Position numbers and translations under genes: made by a program. The notes beneath the pieces are model-generated. The model was not told the DNA's origin. It saw only the letters and a program-made list of their open reading frames with translations, and searched no databases. From Elysia marginata (taxonomy: Eukaryota; Mollusca; Gastropoda; Plakobranchidae), in NCBI GenBank assembly GCA_019649035.1, contig BMAT01008789.1, positions 94,410-117,421 of the forward strand: DNA of 23,012 nucleotides, in the 5' to 3' direction. Of this stretch, positions 1 through 11,900 are shown one piece after another (positions within the stretch are counted from its first letter, which is position 1; the number at the start of each line of letters is the position of its first letter).

Positions 1-69
1 AGTAGTAGTAGTAGCAGTAGTAGTAGTAGTAGTAGTAATAGTGGTGGTGGTTTTGTTGTTGCTGCTGTT
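1..69. repeat. AGT / GTG / TTG trinucleotide array
   Basis: The window opens inside a trinucleotide array. About 13 AGT units with single-base interruptions run into a short GTG block and then into TTG and CTG units. The left end of the array lies outside the window, so its total length is unknown. No open frame of interest runs through it. Confidence 0.9.
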
Positions 70-1640
70 TTAACAAAAAAGCGAAAAACTCCAGATATTG
101 TATTAGCTTAGTTTAGTTAAGGTTATCGCTAGATGAAGCAGATGCTGTCATTTTTTTATGTTTTATCCTTCGATTACAATAGAAACACAACTAATTGTTT
201 ATAAGTTTTTTATTTGACTTTAATCTATGAAAGATTTTGACTCAAAATCTGCAGCATAAAACGGTTCCGTTTGTTAATACATGTCGAAGCATTTTTTAAA
301 TAGCAGAAGAATAATTAAGTAGCTGATCAGTTTCGAAAAGGATTTAAAATATATTTAAATTAGCAAATTTTTCTTTGGGCAGGACATTTTTTTTACTGAG
401 CCTTGATATTGCCTCAAAAAGTTTTAAAAAAATGGCTAAAGGAAATTCGTTGTTCTTTTAGAATTATTGGTTCTTATACACATGAAAATTACAAATTGTT
501 TGGTGTTTTTAATTTTTATACTGTGTTATTTCTAATTAGCTTATACAATACATAATTCTCTTTAATCAATGACATGGGCAGCTTAAAATGTGATGCACTA
601 CAACCTGAGGTTAAGCTTACAATATTTTCTAACTTATATGCCTCAGTGAAACCATGAGAAAACAAGGGAAATGATACTTGCAAATTATAAGAGGGGATTT
701 CTTCCGTTGCTGCCCCTTGCAAAAAATGTGTGGTAAATGTACGAACTCCTGGAACTAAGAAAAGGGTAAAAATACAACCTCAATATTTTAAATGTTGAAA
801 TTTTGCAACGAACGAGGCTGTTGAACACAATTTTTCGCTTCTACAAATGATGAAAATGTGTATGTTGTCCATACTATTTTTTTCTATCAAGATTAAACAT
901 TAACATTGTTCTCTAGCACTCAGTTGTATTGGGTTAAGTTGACGTCCAACTAATGTAAAAATATTAAACCAAAATTTTTTGGGGTTTTTTTTAATCCTGG
1001 ATATATTTTCTCAATACAAATATGAACCCTTTCAGATGCAATAATTTCTTTTATAGAAATTAACACCTTATTTTTTGGAGTTTATTTTCTTGTCAACCAT
1101 GGAAACATTTAAATGGTGCCTTTCTGATAGATTTTAGATATGCGACGAACTTTGAGTTTCGTTTGCCTGGCCAAAAAATTTGTTTTTCTCCAAAAGGGAT
1201 AACATTTTTGTGTAATTTATTTTTTTCTTGCATTTGTTTTTAAAACATTTGTTCTTTACGCCTCGAAAAAAGTAAGGGAAATCTTGGATGTAATTTACCT
1301 TCGTCCAAACCAACAACAATTTTAAATGGGATAATTAAAGGTTATAACCACTCCCAAGATGTTAGGACTAAGAGGTGTTCTTAAAAAAGGTTTTACGATC
1401 AATCATCCAGCCAAAGAAAGTTTGAATTGATAAAATTAATCATAAAGTTTTGCTGACACAACGCCTGAGAACATAATATTGCCGTTTTCCAGATTAAAAT
1501 TTAAACGCATTTTTTAATTATCTTGCTTTCTTTTTACAAAAGTTCATCTTCAACTTTTCAACATTGTCAATCTCATAGCTAATGATGGATATTTCGTGAC
1601 ACAACCATTTCAGGAGCATCAGAAATTCCACGCGATATAA
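70..1640. other. AT-rich non-coding stretch
   Basis: I see no coding signal, tRNA or transposon here. Homopolymer A and T runs and scattered stops in all frames dominate. The longest open frames are 60-70 codons, with no recognisable motif and biased to residues expected from AT-rich DNA. Position 1093-1106 resembles an RFX X-box core (ccatggaaac) but lacks the leading GT. Confidence 0.6.
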
Positions 1641-1891
1641 AGAAAAATTAGAAGAAAGTGTTTAAAAACCATCAAATATGTGACATTTACTGAGCTCCCG
1701 CATCTAAGGCAGGGGATTTCCCTAGGTCAAAAATTAACAGCTTCAAGTTTTTACGGGATTGCAAACGATCGCATATCGAGGATAATCAAACCTGAGGCAG
1801 TTGACGAGAAGATTCACCTAGTTTCTGGAGAAGTGAAATACCAAGGCCAGAGTGTTCTTGGACAGGGAACCGGGTACTCATTATCACCGTA
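1641..1891 (+). other. unrecognised open stretch, no ATG
   Basis: A frame stays open for about 83 codons, from the stop at 1638-1640 to the stop at 1890-1892. The interval from 1690 to 1890 is visibly less AT-rich than its flanks. The residue composition is protein-like, for example IKPEAVDEKIHLVSGEVKY. There is no in-frame ATG; the first possible start is GTG at 1680. I see no polypyrimidine tract with AG at its left end, so it is not a convincing exon. A splice-donor-like A/GTGAGT lies at 1928-1934, beyond the stop. I do not recognise a family. It could be a fragment of an old mobile element or chance. Confidence 0.15.
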
Positions 1892-1899
1892 GGCACCGC

Positions 1900-3030
1900 T
1901 GGAAAGGTCATTTACACTTCCACAGCCAGTGAGTTTAATTAACTGAGTGAAAAAAGGTCAAAATGCGTCGTTTTCAGAACGTGCTGCGACACCTGATCAG
2001 GGATTTCTGACCTAAGTTATTGCCGTAATTTTGTTAAGCTAAGGAAAATTGTATGAAGCTACGTAGTTTTTGTGGTGGTACGCTTTTCTCTTATAAATAT
2101 GACCTGCTATAATAAAAAGAATTCAGCCGTACTTAACTAACCCCAGTAAACCCGCAAAGGAAATAAAAATAGAGAGCGATGGTTATGACATGTCCTACAT
2201 TCGCCGATAGTTTACCGGTACAGTTTTAAAAGGCAAAATAGATATCACTACTAACTTTTTACAATTCCTTTTTTCTCGTGAGTCTTATATAATTATATAT
2301 ATAAATGTAGCAGTTGTTCATAGATCACTATCACAATAGACCCATTTAGTCATAGATGTGTAACAGAGTTTGACATTTCTGAATTTGATTTTCGAACAGC
2401 GAATAATTATTAACCTGATCCTTATTTCTGAATTGGTTTTATTTTCTTTTTTGTCTATAAAATACAGTACTTCTGAACTTTAAAAACAGTAAAAAAAATA
2501 TGTATCCTGTCCGTCATACGTTAACATTCAGAAAGAATCCTTCGCTTCTTATAAATGTTCTAATTAGTTGTAATTGAGGTATTTAACCTCATTTTCTTCT
2601 GCATCTTTTACGCAATGATATCATCATCTTTCTTATTGCTATATTTTCCTCATATCGTATCCATATTGTTCGTTACTGATGGACATTCATATTTATACCT
2701 ATCAGAAGTTGCGTTAAAACAAAAAAAAACTTCGAATTTAATCTTATTCTCCCAGGATTCACATTAGGATACTGAATTACTGATAATTACAATACACTCA
2801 ACTGCACAGAAGTAAAAACATGTATGACCACCTGTGCCCTTGGGCAATATACGGCAAATGTAAACTAAACTTTTTTTGTAACCTTGTATCAACTGTAGCC
2901 TTAAAGAGAGCCATAAATTATAAATTTTCCCATCAATGATTCTCGAAGATTTTACAATAAGTACGACTATGTAGGGATGAATCTTGAAACTTTATATCGA
3001 TGAGGTATATAGTTTTTTTATCTCACACAA
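1900..3030. other. AT-rich non-coding stretch
   Basis: No gene, repeat array or element end is apparent. A short TA-alternating run lies near 2290-2302. Frames are broken throughout. Confidence 0.55.
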
Positions 3031-3035
3031 ATCGC

Positions 3036-3105
3036 AGCCCTGCTGCAGTGGTTAAAGCAGCTGGCAAGAATTACTGAAGGAAGAGTAAAGACTAAAACTG
3101 AATCC
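3036..3105 (+). repeat. possible degenerate tRNA-like SINE head
   Basis: The block gtggttaaagcagctgg at 3050-3066 resembles the D-arm/A-box of a tRNA-derived SINE. About 30 bases downstream, aactgaatcc (3096-3105) resembles a worn B-box (GGTTCGAATCC). The anticodon-arm-like stretch between them, ending ctgaagg, sits where a tRNA would place it. The acceptor stem does not pair and the B-box has lost its invariant GTTC. If real, it is an old dead copy and not a functional tRNA. No SINE tail repeat could be recognised. Confidence 0.22.
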
Positions 3106-3109
3106 ATGT

Positions 3110-4940
3110 TTTCATTTCATCTTCGCACAATGGCATGACAGGAAACCTTGTTACAACTCTTAGAAAACACCTTTATTGCTTTCAAAATAATCGATCACTG
3201 GAAGAAAATATTTATTTTTATAATATATTAAAATGTCTGGTAACCACCTAAATTAAGTCTCATCTCAGTAATTATATTACAATTATTTTTTCATAGCTGT
3301 CTTCAAAACTTTAAGCTTTTAATACATTTTTTATAGCTGAAGTATTCTGAGTTGTTACAGAAAAAAAGTCTTGCATTGCAAATATTGCAACATATAACCT
3401 TTTTGCACTGACTGCGAGACATGATAGGAAAATACTGACCAGATTTTAAACCTAAACAAAGAAACTCATGCCTAACCGTAAAACAAAAAACAAAAAACGC
3501 CTTAAAGTGCACAGTTTTTGCATATACCGGTATCATTATCGACCAACCTCGCTCGCCTTCTCAGCAGTTATAAAAGAGCCGACAGTGCAATCTATGGACT
3601 TGCTCTCGTGCTAGATCGTTGGATTTGTTTTGCACTTTTAGTCAAAGGGGAATAATTACAGCTAGACACGCTTTGCAGTTTAGCCTTTTGTTATTTATCC
3701 AGGTTTAATTTACAGAGATTAAGTTAATTTCTTGACATTCTTAAATTACAGGGCTTTGATATGATGAACAACGCATTATTCTGAGCTTCTAAATGTTAAT
3801 AAATGCGCGAAATGAACAATTTTTTGTAAAATATGATTCAGAGGCCAGAGGGCCTAAAAATTTTTTTAAACGATTGAAAGATTATAAGGTGTGAAATTAG
3901 CTGCTGCTGCAGTGGAGAGAAGTAGTCCTTAAGTTCAAACGTCCTTAATATGCCCGCATTTGTATGAATCGAACTTTCGGCTTATAGTAGCTTCGGTAGC
4001 CAACTGCCCACATGCTTGGCATAAAAAGAAAAATAGCGTTTACTATAATTATCGCCCCTACCCTTCTTAGAAAAAAAATAAGTTTCAAGGCGCTAAGCCA
4101 CTCGAAGAGATTCGCAAACTTAATACGTGAAGATCAAAATCACACGAAAGGCAACCATTGAATACGGAAGCGCACCAACACTTAGCCCAACACAGAAAAC
4201 AAGCGATAGCATCAAGTATTGCTCATATATTTAGACTCCATCTATCATTATTTAACCTTTTCACATCGCACACTCCCAGACTCTATTATTCCCTATATAC
4301 GTTAGGGCAGCCCTTCCATTATTCCCTGCAAACGCAGTGTTTTAGTGCATTTTCAGAAAATCATATGAAATCTCACATACTGCCTAGATAATGTATTTGG
4401 TATGTATAGAAAGCTAATTTTATGATCTGTAAGAAAAACACACTTTTACACCAACAAACATCCTTTTTGTTACCGTAAACAAACCTCTGGCATTGAGTCA
4501 ACCGTTTTGCGAAGTGAAAGTACAACAGTTACGGACAAAGCTAGATCTCGATGTAGACCGTGTCAAAAAAATTATTAAAAATAAATAAAGTGTCGTAATA
4601 CCACAAAATAATTGATAAATCAGTTTAAAATCCCCTAAGGTTCCAAAGTTTGCTTACTCATGGATATACAAAGTACATAATTATCTGGAGATCAGAAAAA
4701 ATAGTGGAGGCAGCCACAGCTAGCTGTGCTATCAAATAGATCAAAATTATAGGGTATGTCAATAACAGTGGAGAGGGGTAGACTTAATTGGAGAAGCCTG
4801 AAATATTAATGCATTTAAAAAATTTACTAGAAAGACAAATAATTTTTAGGACCCTTTAAGTTTTTTTTTTGGTCCAATTAAAACTTGCGACATTCGATTC
4901 ATTACAATTTTTCTTACCTCTACGATGATCCGCATCATAG
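3110..4940. other. AT-rich non-coding stretch
   Basis: No supported gene. The minus-strand stretch around 3960-4010 contains agttcgattc, a B-box-like string, but no correctly spaced A-box. The plus-strand open stretch at 4158-4391 has no recognisable motif, no start context and ordinary composition for this DNA, so I do not call it. Confidence 0.5.
3569..3576 (+). promoter_or_regulatory. isolated TATA-box match
   Basis: TATAAAAG sits in a locally less AT-rich context (ctcgctcgccttctcagcag upstream, gagccgacag downstream), unlike the many AT-rich chance matches elsewhere. No initiator or coding start can be assigned downstream, so promoter activity is speculative. Confidence 0.2.
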
Positions 4941-4943
4941 AGG

Positions 4944-5338
4944 CTCTCTCTCGCACTCTCTCTCACTCTCTCTCTCTCCGTTTTCTTCTCTCTCTATCTC
5001 TCTCAATATCTTCTCTCTTCCTTTTCTCTCTCCCTTCATTTTCCCCTATCTATCTCTATCTTCATCCCTGTCCCTTTTCCTCTCGCAATATCTTCTCTCT
5101 CCCTTTTCTCTCTCTCTCTCTCTTCCTCCTTTTTCCCTCTCTCTCCCTCTCTCTCAATATCTTCTCTCTCCCTTCTCTCTCTCACACTTTTCCACTCTCA
5201 ATATCTTCTCTCTCCCTTTTCCTCTCTCCCTCCCTTTTCCTCTCTCTCTCCCTCCCTTTTCCTCTCTCTCTCTCCCTCCCTTTTCCTCTCTATCTCTTTC
5301 AATATCTTCTCTCTCACTTCTCTCTCTGTCTCTCTCTA
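4944..5338 (+). repeat. CT-rich microsatellite with embedded minisatellite unit
   Basis: About 400 bp is almost purely pyrimidine on the plus strand, made of CT, CCCTTTT and CTCTCCCT blocks. Within it the string CAATATCTTCTCTCT recurs five times, at 5004, 5086, 5155, 5199 and 5300. The spacing is irregular, so the array has a higher-order structure and is not a simple dinucleotide tract. Long open frames here on either strand encode only Ser/Leu/Phe or Arg/Glu low-complexity chains and are not genes. Confidence 0.93.
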
Positions 5339-5349
5339 TATATAAGCTT

Positions 5350-6511
5350 ATATCTGTTAGAGATAGAGAGATTAAAACAATTCGATAAATGTTCATAATT
5401 GGCATCAAAAGCTTTAGGCGACATTGCATAGATTTTGATCATAATGAGCAAACAAAATTTCTAATTTAAAAACTAAATAAAAACCACTTATAACCTTCAT
5501 CAATTTTAATCTTATAAGCTTTAAACAAAAAAGAAGCTATTAAAACTGCTACAAAAAGTGATATTTTTTTCTGAATATGGGACAGAAGGATCTTGAATGT
5601 TTTTTACAAACCATTAATTCAGAGCTAGATCAAGTTTCATTTAGCGATCAAGTCATAAAAATATATATCCCCATTTTGCAAATGCAACAGACAAATTTAT
5701 GCACCAGACAAAATTATTTTTGGGTTGCGGTGACCTTAACTTGTTAAACCGGGACAAATGTAATACAGGCAGGCCAGCTGGAGCTACATCAAAGAGAATT
5801 GAATAGCGAGCAAGAGGGAGAACTGAGCCTAAAGTTCTCTGGCAACAGTGCTAACAAAAGCGTATGCGAATAGAGCCGGTAAACAAAGCATACGCCTAGT
5901 GGTTTAGTGTAGGCTGTAGTAGTATGTGTGTTTGTACTTGCTGTTATTATCTTTTGAATTTATCGGATCTATTTCTGTTGCTATGCAGTTATGCGTATGT
6001 ATACGCGCAGCCAGTGTGTCTCGGCTCTCTTGCTCTCCAAACTCTTTGGCTACATCTAGCTAGCTATTTGGGGCGGATAATAAAAAAAAAAAACGAATAC
6101 CAGGGTGCTATATTATCCCTGCATGTGTCACGCTGTCTCGGAGCCGTGTCTCAGCCTCGTATATTCATTGAGATAATTGGTTAACGAATGCTTGGACAGG
6201 AAAATCCGATGAAAAGGGGAAGAGAAACCAGCATTAAAATATCGGTATAGAAAGACAGAGAGCGTGAAGAAAAATGAACAGGTCTGTAATAAAATGATAA
6301 AAACGCTTAGGATCAGGAAAGGGTTTTTAAAACATTTTTAAAGCAGATTGTCAAGGAAAAAGTAACAAAAGCAAAAAACAGATAGGGTTATAATGTATAA
6401 CTAAGCTAATTTTGTGACAAAAATTGAAAGACGAGTTAAAATACAGAGGCAGAGAGTTGAAGATGGCAAGGCAGAGAGACATACAGAAAGGAAAAAGAAA
6501 TGAGAAAAGAG
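5350..6511. other. AT-rich non-coding stretch
   Basis: No gene recognised. A plus-strand open stretch near 5924-6184 has an ATG and a hydrophobic N-terminus, but it has no homology I recognise and crosses an A-run at 6083-6094. Composition becomes purine-rich approaching the GATA array. Confidence 0.5.
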
Positions 6512-6722
6512 GGATAGACAGGTTGATAGATAGATAGATAGATAGATAGTTAGATAGATAGATAGATCTATATGCATAAAGATAGATATGTATATAGATA
6601 GATAGAACGATAGATACTTCGATAGAGGGATAGATAGATAGATAGAAAGAAAGATAGATAGAGAGATAGATAGATAGATAGATAGAAAGAAAGATCGATG
6701 GATAGGTCGATAGATAGATAGC

Positions 6723-6769
<47 letters not shown>

Positions 6770-6914
6770 GTAGATAGGTAGATAGATAGATAGATAGATA
6801 GATAGACAGACAGATAGTTAGATAGAAAGATAGATAGATAGATAGGTAGATAGATAGTTAGATAGGTAGATAGATAGTTAGATAGATAGATAGACATACA
6901 GATAGGTAGATAGA
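6512..6914 (+). repeat. GATA tetranucleotide array
   Basis: About 400 bp of GATA units with GACA, GAAA, GGTA, GTTA and GATC variants. The purest block is at about 6720-6770. Translations give only Ser-Ile-Tyr-Leu type repeats, so the long minus-strand frame here is an artefact of the repeat. Confidence 0.95.
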
Positions 6915-7865
6915 TTGTTATTATAGGTTTTAGGGTAAAATAACCGATTTTGTAGAGTGCTCTACTCCACGAGCGCATTAATAACTGTCTTATTTACTCA
7001 GATTTTGTGCGTTGCCATGACTTTTAAGTTATTGGGTGTCCCTGCACTGAATGTATGACTGGCTGGTCTGTGTTTACCAACATGGTCAACTGGTTTTACG
7101 TTCACTAACAAAAACTTTCGTTCATGAGCACAAATTAACTTTGATTCTCTGATCATCTCATGGTCTTCAGATAAACGCCACAGTCATCTCTGGCTGGCTT
7201 TTTTTCGGAAACATTAAGTTCTGAGAGATTTAACTCGCTTTAGATAACTTAGCCAATCACTTCGCCCAGTTCACTCCTGTTATCATTATCAGGTTAGAGG
7301 AAGATAATTATCCTCCTGGTTATCACCATCTGTTCGCCAGCAATGTTGAAACAGCAGCAAACTATACGCGGTCGCTTATACAGTAGACTTGACATCCCGC
7401 ATCTTTTAGGACACTGATAACTCTGAGTTGACTTCGTAAAGTACAAATCTAGAAATAGATAGAGTATTTCTTGTTTTTTTATTTGCATGAAAAACGGAAT
7501 GCTGTTCTGCTTGTTTTTCCTTCTAAGATTGTCATGGATTCTCAAGGGTCTTAGTATTAAATTTGATCATTAAACCGGTCAGCTTTAGTTCAAGCTGCCT
7601 GTTAAGGATGTAGGCAATTTGTTTCGCCTCCTAACCCACAATCGTGGAACTTGATAAGGCTGATTTTTTTTTCAGACAGCGCCTAAAATTGTTTGGGGCT
7701 ATAAACCAGCTTTTTAGGTCTAAACATAAATTCACGTTGTTTAAACACTTGAGTTTGTAATCGACTACGATTTAGAAGTACAGGAAATCTGAGTGGTTAA
7801 AGTAAAAGCTGTGTTTGATGAATCATTGACCGATCCATATGCCTTCAGGTTATCTTCTTAAACAT
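6915..7865. other. non-coding stretch, no feature recognised
   Basis: Mixed-composition DNA with stops in all frames. The minus-strand open stretch at 7294-7545 shows no motif I recognise. Confidence 0.5.
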
Positions 7866-8077
7866 TCTCTCTCTCTGTCTCTCTCTCTCTGTCTCTCTCT
7901 CTATGTCTCTCTCACTTTCTCTTTGTCTCTGTGTACCTCTCTGATTGTCTCTCTGTGCCTCTCTCTGTCTCTCTGTGCCTGTCTTTCTGTCTATCTGTTT
8001 CTCTCTGTCTCTCTGTGCCTGTCTGTCTGTCTGTTTCTCTCTGTATCTGTCTCTCTCAATCTCTCTCTCTCTGTCTC
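7866..8077 (+). repeat. CT / TCTG microsatellite
   Basis: About 210 bp of CTCT and TCTGTCTC units, including three consecutive TGTC units near 8020-8034. The overlapping open frames on both strands are low-complexity shadows of the repeat. Confidence 0.93.
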
Positions 8078-9243
8078 GCACAGATGCTCTCTACAGCCTT
8101 GTTGCAAAATCTGACATTTGAAAAGGTACATAATGACTCGTTCAAACACAATTCTAACATTCTTGCCTTTATGGATTATGTAACACGGATGCGAGCAATT
8201 TTCTCTAGTTTGCAATTTTATTTCGAGCAGATTTTCTTTGCAGTGTATTATACATGCGAAAAGAAAATTACTTTATATGTAAAGTCTGTCATCACCCCTG
8301 GTTCCAATCGAAAAGTAGATCGTTACAGAAAGTGTTTCGTCTTGGAATCATGGTAGGAATTAACTGAGCTGGAAATAATTGGCCTTTAATGACAGCTCAC
8401 TCGCTTGCAACCTGCGAGCTTGGAGGTCGTGATGCTTGCTCAATGCGTGACAAGTACAAATTCATCTACGTCGGTTTATTACTTTATGAATGCTTGGCAC
8501 AAGGAAGTAAAAAAACAAATTAAAAAATTATGAATTTCTTTAAGGGAAACGTGTCTGTTTTGCACGCGGCTAAAACCGTTTGTAATTTTTTGGCGAAATT
8601 TAACATTTATAATTAACGTTGAAAAAATGAAAGGTTTTTGTATTTTTAATTTTGTTGTATATTATTATATACAATGTGTCAGTAATACGAAGATAGTAAT
8701 ACTTGACACAAAACAGCATTGCATGCAAATGAGAATTTTTTTCGGCGTACTGCGGTGTAAATATTTGAGCAGATTGAAAGGGAAAGAGCAAGACAGATAG
8801 ACAGACAGATACAGAGACAGATAAATGGAGGAAAAGTTTTTTTTCATACAAGAACGTAAAACAGAGAAATATTTTAACAACTATAGTAATAGTTACCTCC
8901 GGAACTAAAGATGCTTACTTAAGCAATAATTTAAAACGATTGCAAAAATTACGCCATTAATTTTATAGCACATCAAAAGACGGCACAAGAAAACAGGAGT
9001 CTTTTTTCAGAGCTCCGGGCGAGACCAGAGCAACTAACGTAAAGATTACTGGAAAAAAAGAAAGATATCTAACAATTTTTTTTTCTTTTAAGATTAAATA
9101 GAAAGATATTACCCCTAAAGTGTGAGCACTAAGAATAATCTTTATGAACTTTCCACCGGGTAGATAATGTGAAATAACGTGACCCGAAAAAAAGTGTACT
9201 TTTATTGAAAATTCGAGACACATTGAAAAGATTTTTTGGCTGA
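8078..9243. other. AT-rich non-coding stretch
   Basis: No gene supported. A short GACA/GATA tract lies at 8791-8826. At 8392-8440 the string cgcttgcaacctgcgag resembles the anticodon-arm part of some tRNA-derived SINEs, but no A- or B-box can be placed around it. Confidence 0.5.
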
Positions 9244-9405
9244 GTTGGAGATGCTGATAATGTTTCTGATGCCGATAATGTTGGAGATGTCGATAATGTT
9301 GGAGATGTCGATAATGATGGAGATGCTGATAATGTTTGAGATGTTGATATTGTTGGAGATGCCGATAATGTTGGAGATGCCGATGATGTAGGAGATGCCG
9401 ATTTT
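9244..9405 (+). repeat. 18-bp minisatellite, nine units
   Basis: Nine head-to-tail 18-bp units with consensus gttggagatgccgataat fill the interval exactly. Most units differ from the consensus at one to three positions; units three and four (9280-9315) are identical. Because 18 is a multiple of three, the minus strand reads a hexapeptide repeat close to IIGISN without a stop. The plus strand would read an Asp-rich unit but has a stop in the sixth copy. There is no evidence of expression, so I treat it as a minisatellite. Confidence 0.92.
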
Positions 9406-10239
9406 ATTATTCCAGAACAGATTAGAAAGGGAAATAGTAAAGGGGAGCAAAATGATCGTTAATAAATCAATAGTTTAAGATAGTTAAACATGAGATATAA
9501 AACGTAGATAGATGGATAGATCAATGGAATATACATCTCCTTTAACCATTTCTTCATATTCACGTCATAGACGTTTTGTAAAGTTACTGAAAAATGCCTA
9601 TGACTATTGCCTGCTGTATGATTCTCTTCTTTTTTCAAATTAAATGTTGAAAAAAAAGATATTTCGATGTATAGTTAATTAGGGAAATAAATCGATAGAC
9701 AGACGTATAGGTCTTGTTTTACCTTTGAATATTGGGCAGTCGCTTTCGAAGATTATAAACACTATCAAAACTTCTAATCCTAAATTGCTCAAATTATTAA
9801 GTATTTAAATGTGTTAAAATGTGTCATTTTCGGAGACTCAATGCACTCTAATCGTCACGGTGGCAGATAGCATTACAAAAAAAATTGAACAAAACATGAA
9901 CAGATGACGATAGAGTGAGCATAGGAAAACCAGTTGTCTATTTTTATTCCAAAAAAAGAGAGAGAAAAGTGCGTAAATGCAGAGACATTAAAAAAAATTA
10001 TCGCGCATTTTCTACGAAGAGTGTTACGTAAGTTTAACATATTTTCGCGATTATGAAAATTATGAAAGATTATACAAATTATTTTTAAAATGTCACCCAT
10101 CTTAAATCTTTCGAAACAGATAATGAAAGAAAAAAATAGCAGAGATAATGAGGGAGCGATAGAAAGCGAGAGAGAGAGAGATAAGAAGGTGAGAGGCACA
10201 TGATAGCCGTAGAAAGATGGGAAGAGCTAAACAAATCGC
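9406..10239. other. AT-rich non-coding stretch
   Basis: No gene recognised. Short GATA-like strings occur at 9505-9520 and a short GAGA tract at 10168-10180. Confidence 0.5.
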
Positions 10240-10507
10240 TAGATAGATAGGTAGATAGGTAGGTATATACATAGATACATAACTTATACGTACACACACT
10301 CTTACAGAGACACATAGATAGAAAGATAGATAGACAGACAGACAGACCGTCGGATGAATAAAAAGATGGATAAATAGAAAGACATACAGAAAGATAGACA
10401 GACATACAGAGAGATAGATAGTTAGATAGTTAATAGACAAATGGATAGATAGGTAGGTAGATAGATAGATAGATAGATAGATGATAGATATATAGATAGA
10501 TAGATAA

Positions 10508-10554
<47 letters not shown>

Positions 10555-10555
10555 T

Positions 10556-10598
<43 letters not shown>

Positions 10599-10735
10599 GA
10601 TAGATAGATAGAAAGATAGATAGATAGATAGATAGACAGAAAGATCTATACATAGATAGGTAGACAAATAGATGGCTAAATATATAGATAAATAGACAGA
10701 TAGATAGAGAGAGAGCGATGAATAGATAGAAAGAC
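10240..10735 (+). repeat. GATA tetranucleotide array
   Basis: About 500 bp of GATA units. The margins are degenerate, with GACA, GGTA and TACA variants, and the nearly pure core runs from about 10455 to 10640. Open frames on the minus strand encode only Ser-Ile-Tyr-Leu repeats. Confidence 0.95.
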
Positions 10736-10853
10736 AATATAATTATATCGATTTCGATTATCAAGAAAGCGGAGATACTTTGACATTTCCCTTAGAAATT
10801 TAAAGTTCAATATTTTATGCCAATCGGTATCTATAATGGTGCGTCTGTTATAA

Positions 10854-10872
10854 TTTTTTTTTTTTTTTTTTT
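10854..10872 (+). repeat. poly(T) run of 19
   Basis: Nineteen consecutive T residues. On the minus strand this would be an A-tail of the kind left by retroposition, but no SINE or processed-gene body is visible to its right on the plus strand, so its origin is open. Confidence 0.85.
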
Positions 10873-11884
10873 GCGTTCAGGAAATTAGGGGAATATTCGA
10901 GTTCTACACTTTGCGACTTGAGATATGTAGCAGTGTGGCTTTGGTAAGGTTTTTGTGTGATATTTTTAATCCATCTTTCAATTTAAAAGCAATTGTCTCG
11001 AAATCTTTCCAGCCAGAGCGACAATGTTGAATTTTTTTTCTATTTCATAACATAAATGTTTCAGCAATGCATTTTTTCTCAACTTTCAAAAGACGAAAAT
11101 TGCATTGAAAAGTTCTTACAATTCATTTTTTATATAAAGATAAATAGACTTAAGGGTGCAAGGGAAAAATTTGTTTTTTAAAAATCGAATAAAAAAATAT
11201 TAAATAGCCTATGGTGCACTGTCTTTTAAAGATGCCGAATCTTTCGTTACATGAAGCAGTATAAAAGAATGAGTGCAGATACTAAAAGTTTAGCAAGAAA
11301 ATCCAGTGCGGCAGAATAGCCAGAGATGAAAGACCTATTTTGAAAATGTGTCAATAAAAACTTCATAACTTCTAGAATAAGTAAACCAAAAACGGATAAA
11401 AGCATTCAGGTTAGTTTCTATTTTAAAACATTTTGACCAGTACAAATGTTCTAGGGGAGTCTTTTTTTATTTCAAAATATAGATAGATAGGGTGGATTTT
11501 TTTTCAAAAGTGTGAAAACAATAGCACTCAGTTTCATGTCGCTTTTTTGTGGGGTTTTTTTTTTCGTATTCTTAAAAAGGCATTTTCTGAAAATAAAGTT
11601 TGGGATATTCGAATCAATGATTCCGACCTAAGTCTACGTCATAACTTGAGAAACCCCAATCTCTTCCGCATTCCTTCTTGCATTATGCGCATTCTTTTTC
11701 TGAAGCATGATAAGAAAAAAACATTACGCAACTTTTAAAAAAAGAATGCTTTTAGACCACTTTCGATGCACAATTCCGCACCAAAAGGTGCATTTGGGTC
11801 GGGACCTAGGCCGCCATAGGGCAGGCCGAAAACTCCAATATGAGTATATATCATAATCCCTATATTTTGTATGTAACTTTGTTT

Positions 11885-11900
11885 TGGGCCGGCCGGCCCA
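11885..11900. other. 16-bp GC palindrome
   Basis: TGGGCCGGCCGGCCCA is a perfect 16-bp palindrome, 14 of 16 bases G or C, in otherwise AT-rich DNA. It contains the octamer GGCCGGCC. Function is unknown. Confidence 0.9.

Noticed and set aside
3960-4020. B-box-like agttcgattc on the minus strand
   Set aside because: The only A-box-like string lies too close to it, about 24 bases away, and no stems pair, so neither a tRNA nor a SINE could be supported.
4885-5429. Long Ser/Leu-rich and Arg/Glu-rich open frames over the CT array
   Set aside because: They are direct translations of a pyrimidine/purine simple repeat that stays open in several frames on both strands, with no non-repeat coding sequence attached.
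6568-6978. 136-codon minus-strand frame
   Set aside because: It consists of a Ser-Ile-Tyr-Leu repeat produced by the GATA array; GATA repeats rarely contain stops on that strand.
8392-8450. tRNA-like string cgcttgcaacctgcgag
   Set aside because: It resembles an anticodon arm, but no D-arm or T-arm with proper spacing could be found and no acceptor stem forms.
10102-10764. 220-codon minus-strand frame, the longest open frame in the window
   Set aside because: Its length comes from the GATA array, the residues are the tetranucleotide translation, and the ends have no recognisable domain.
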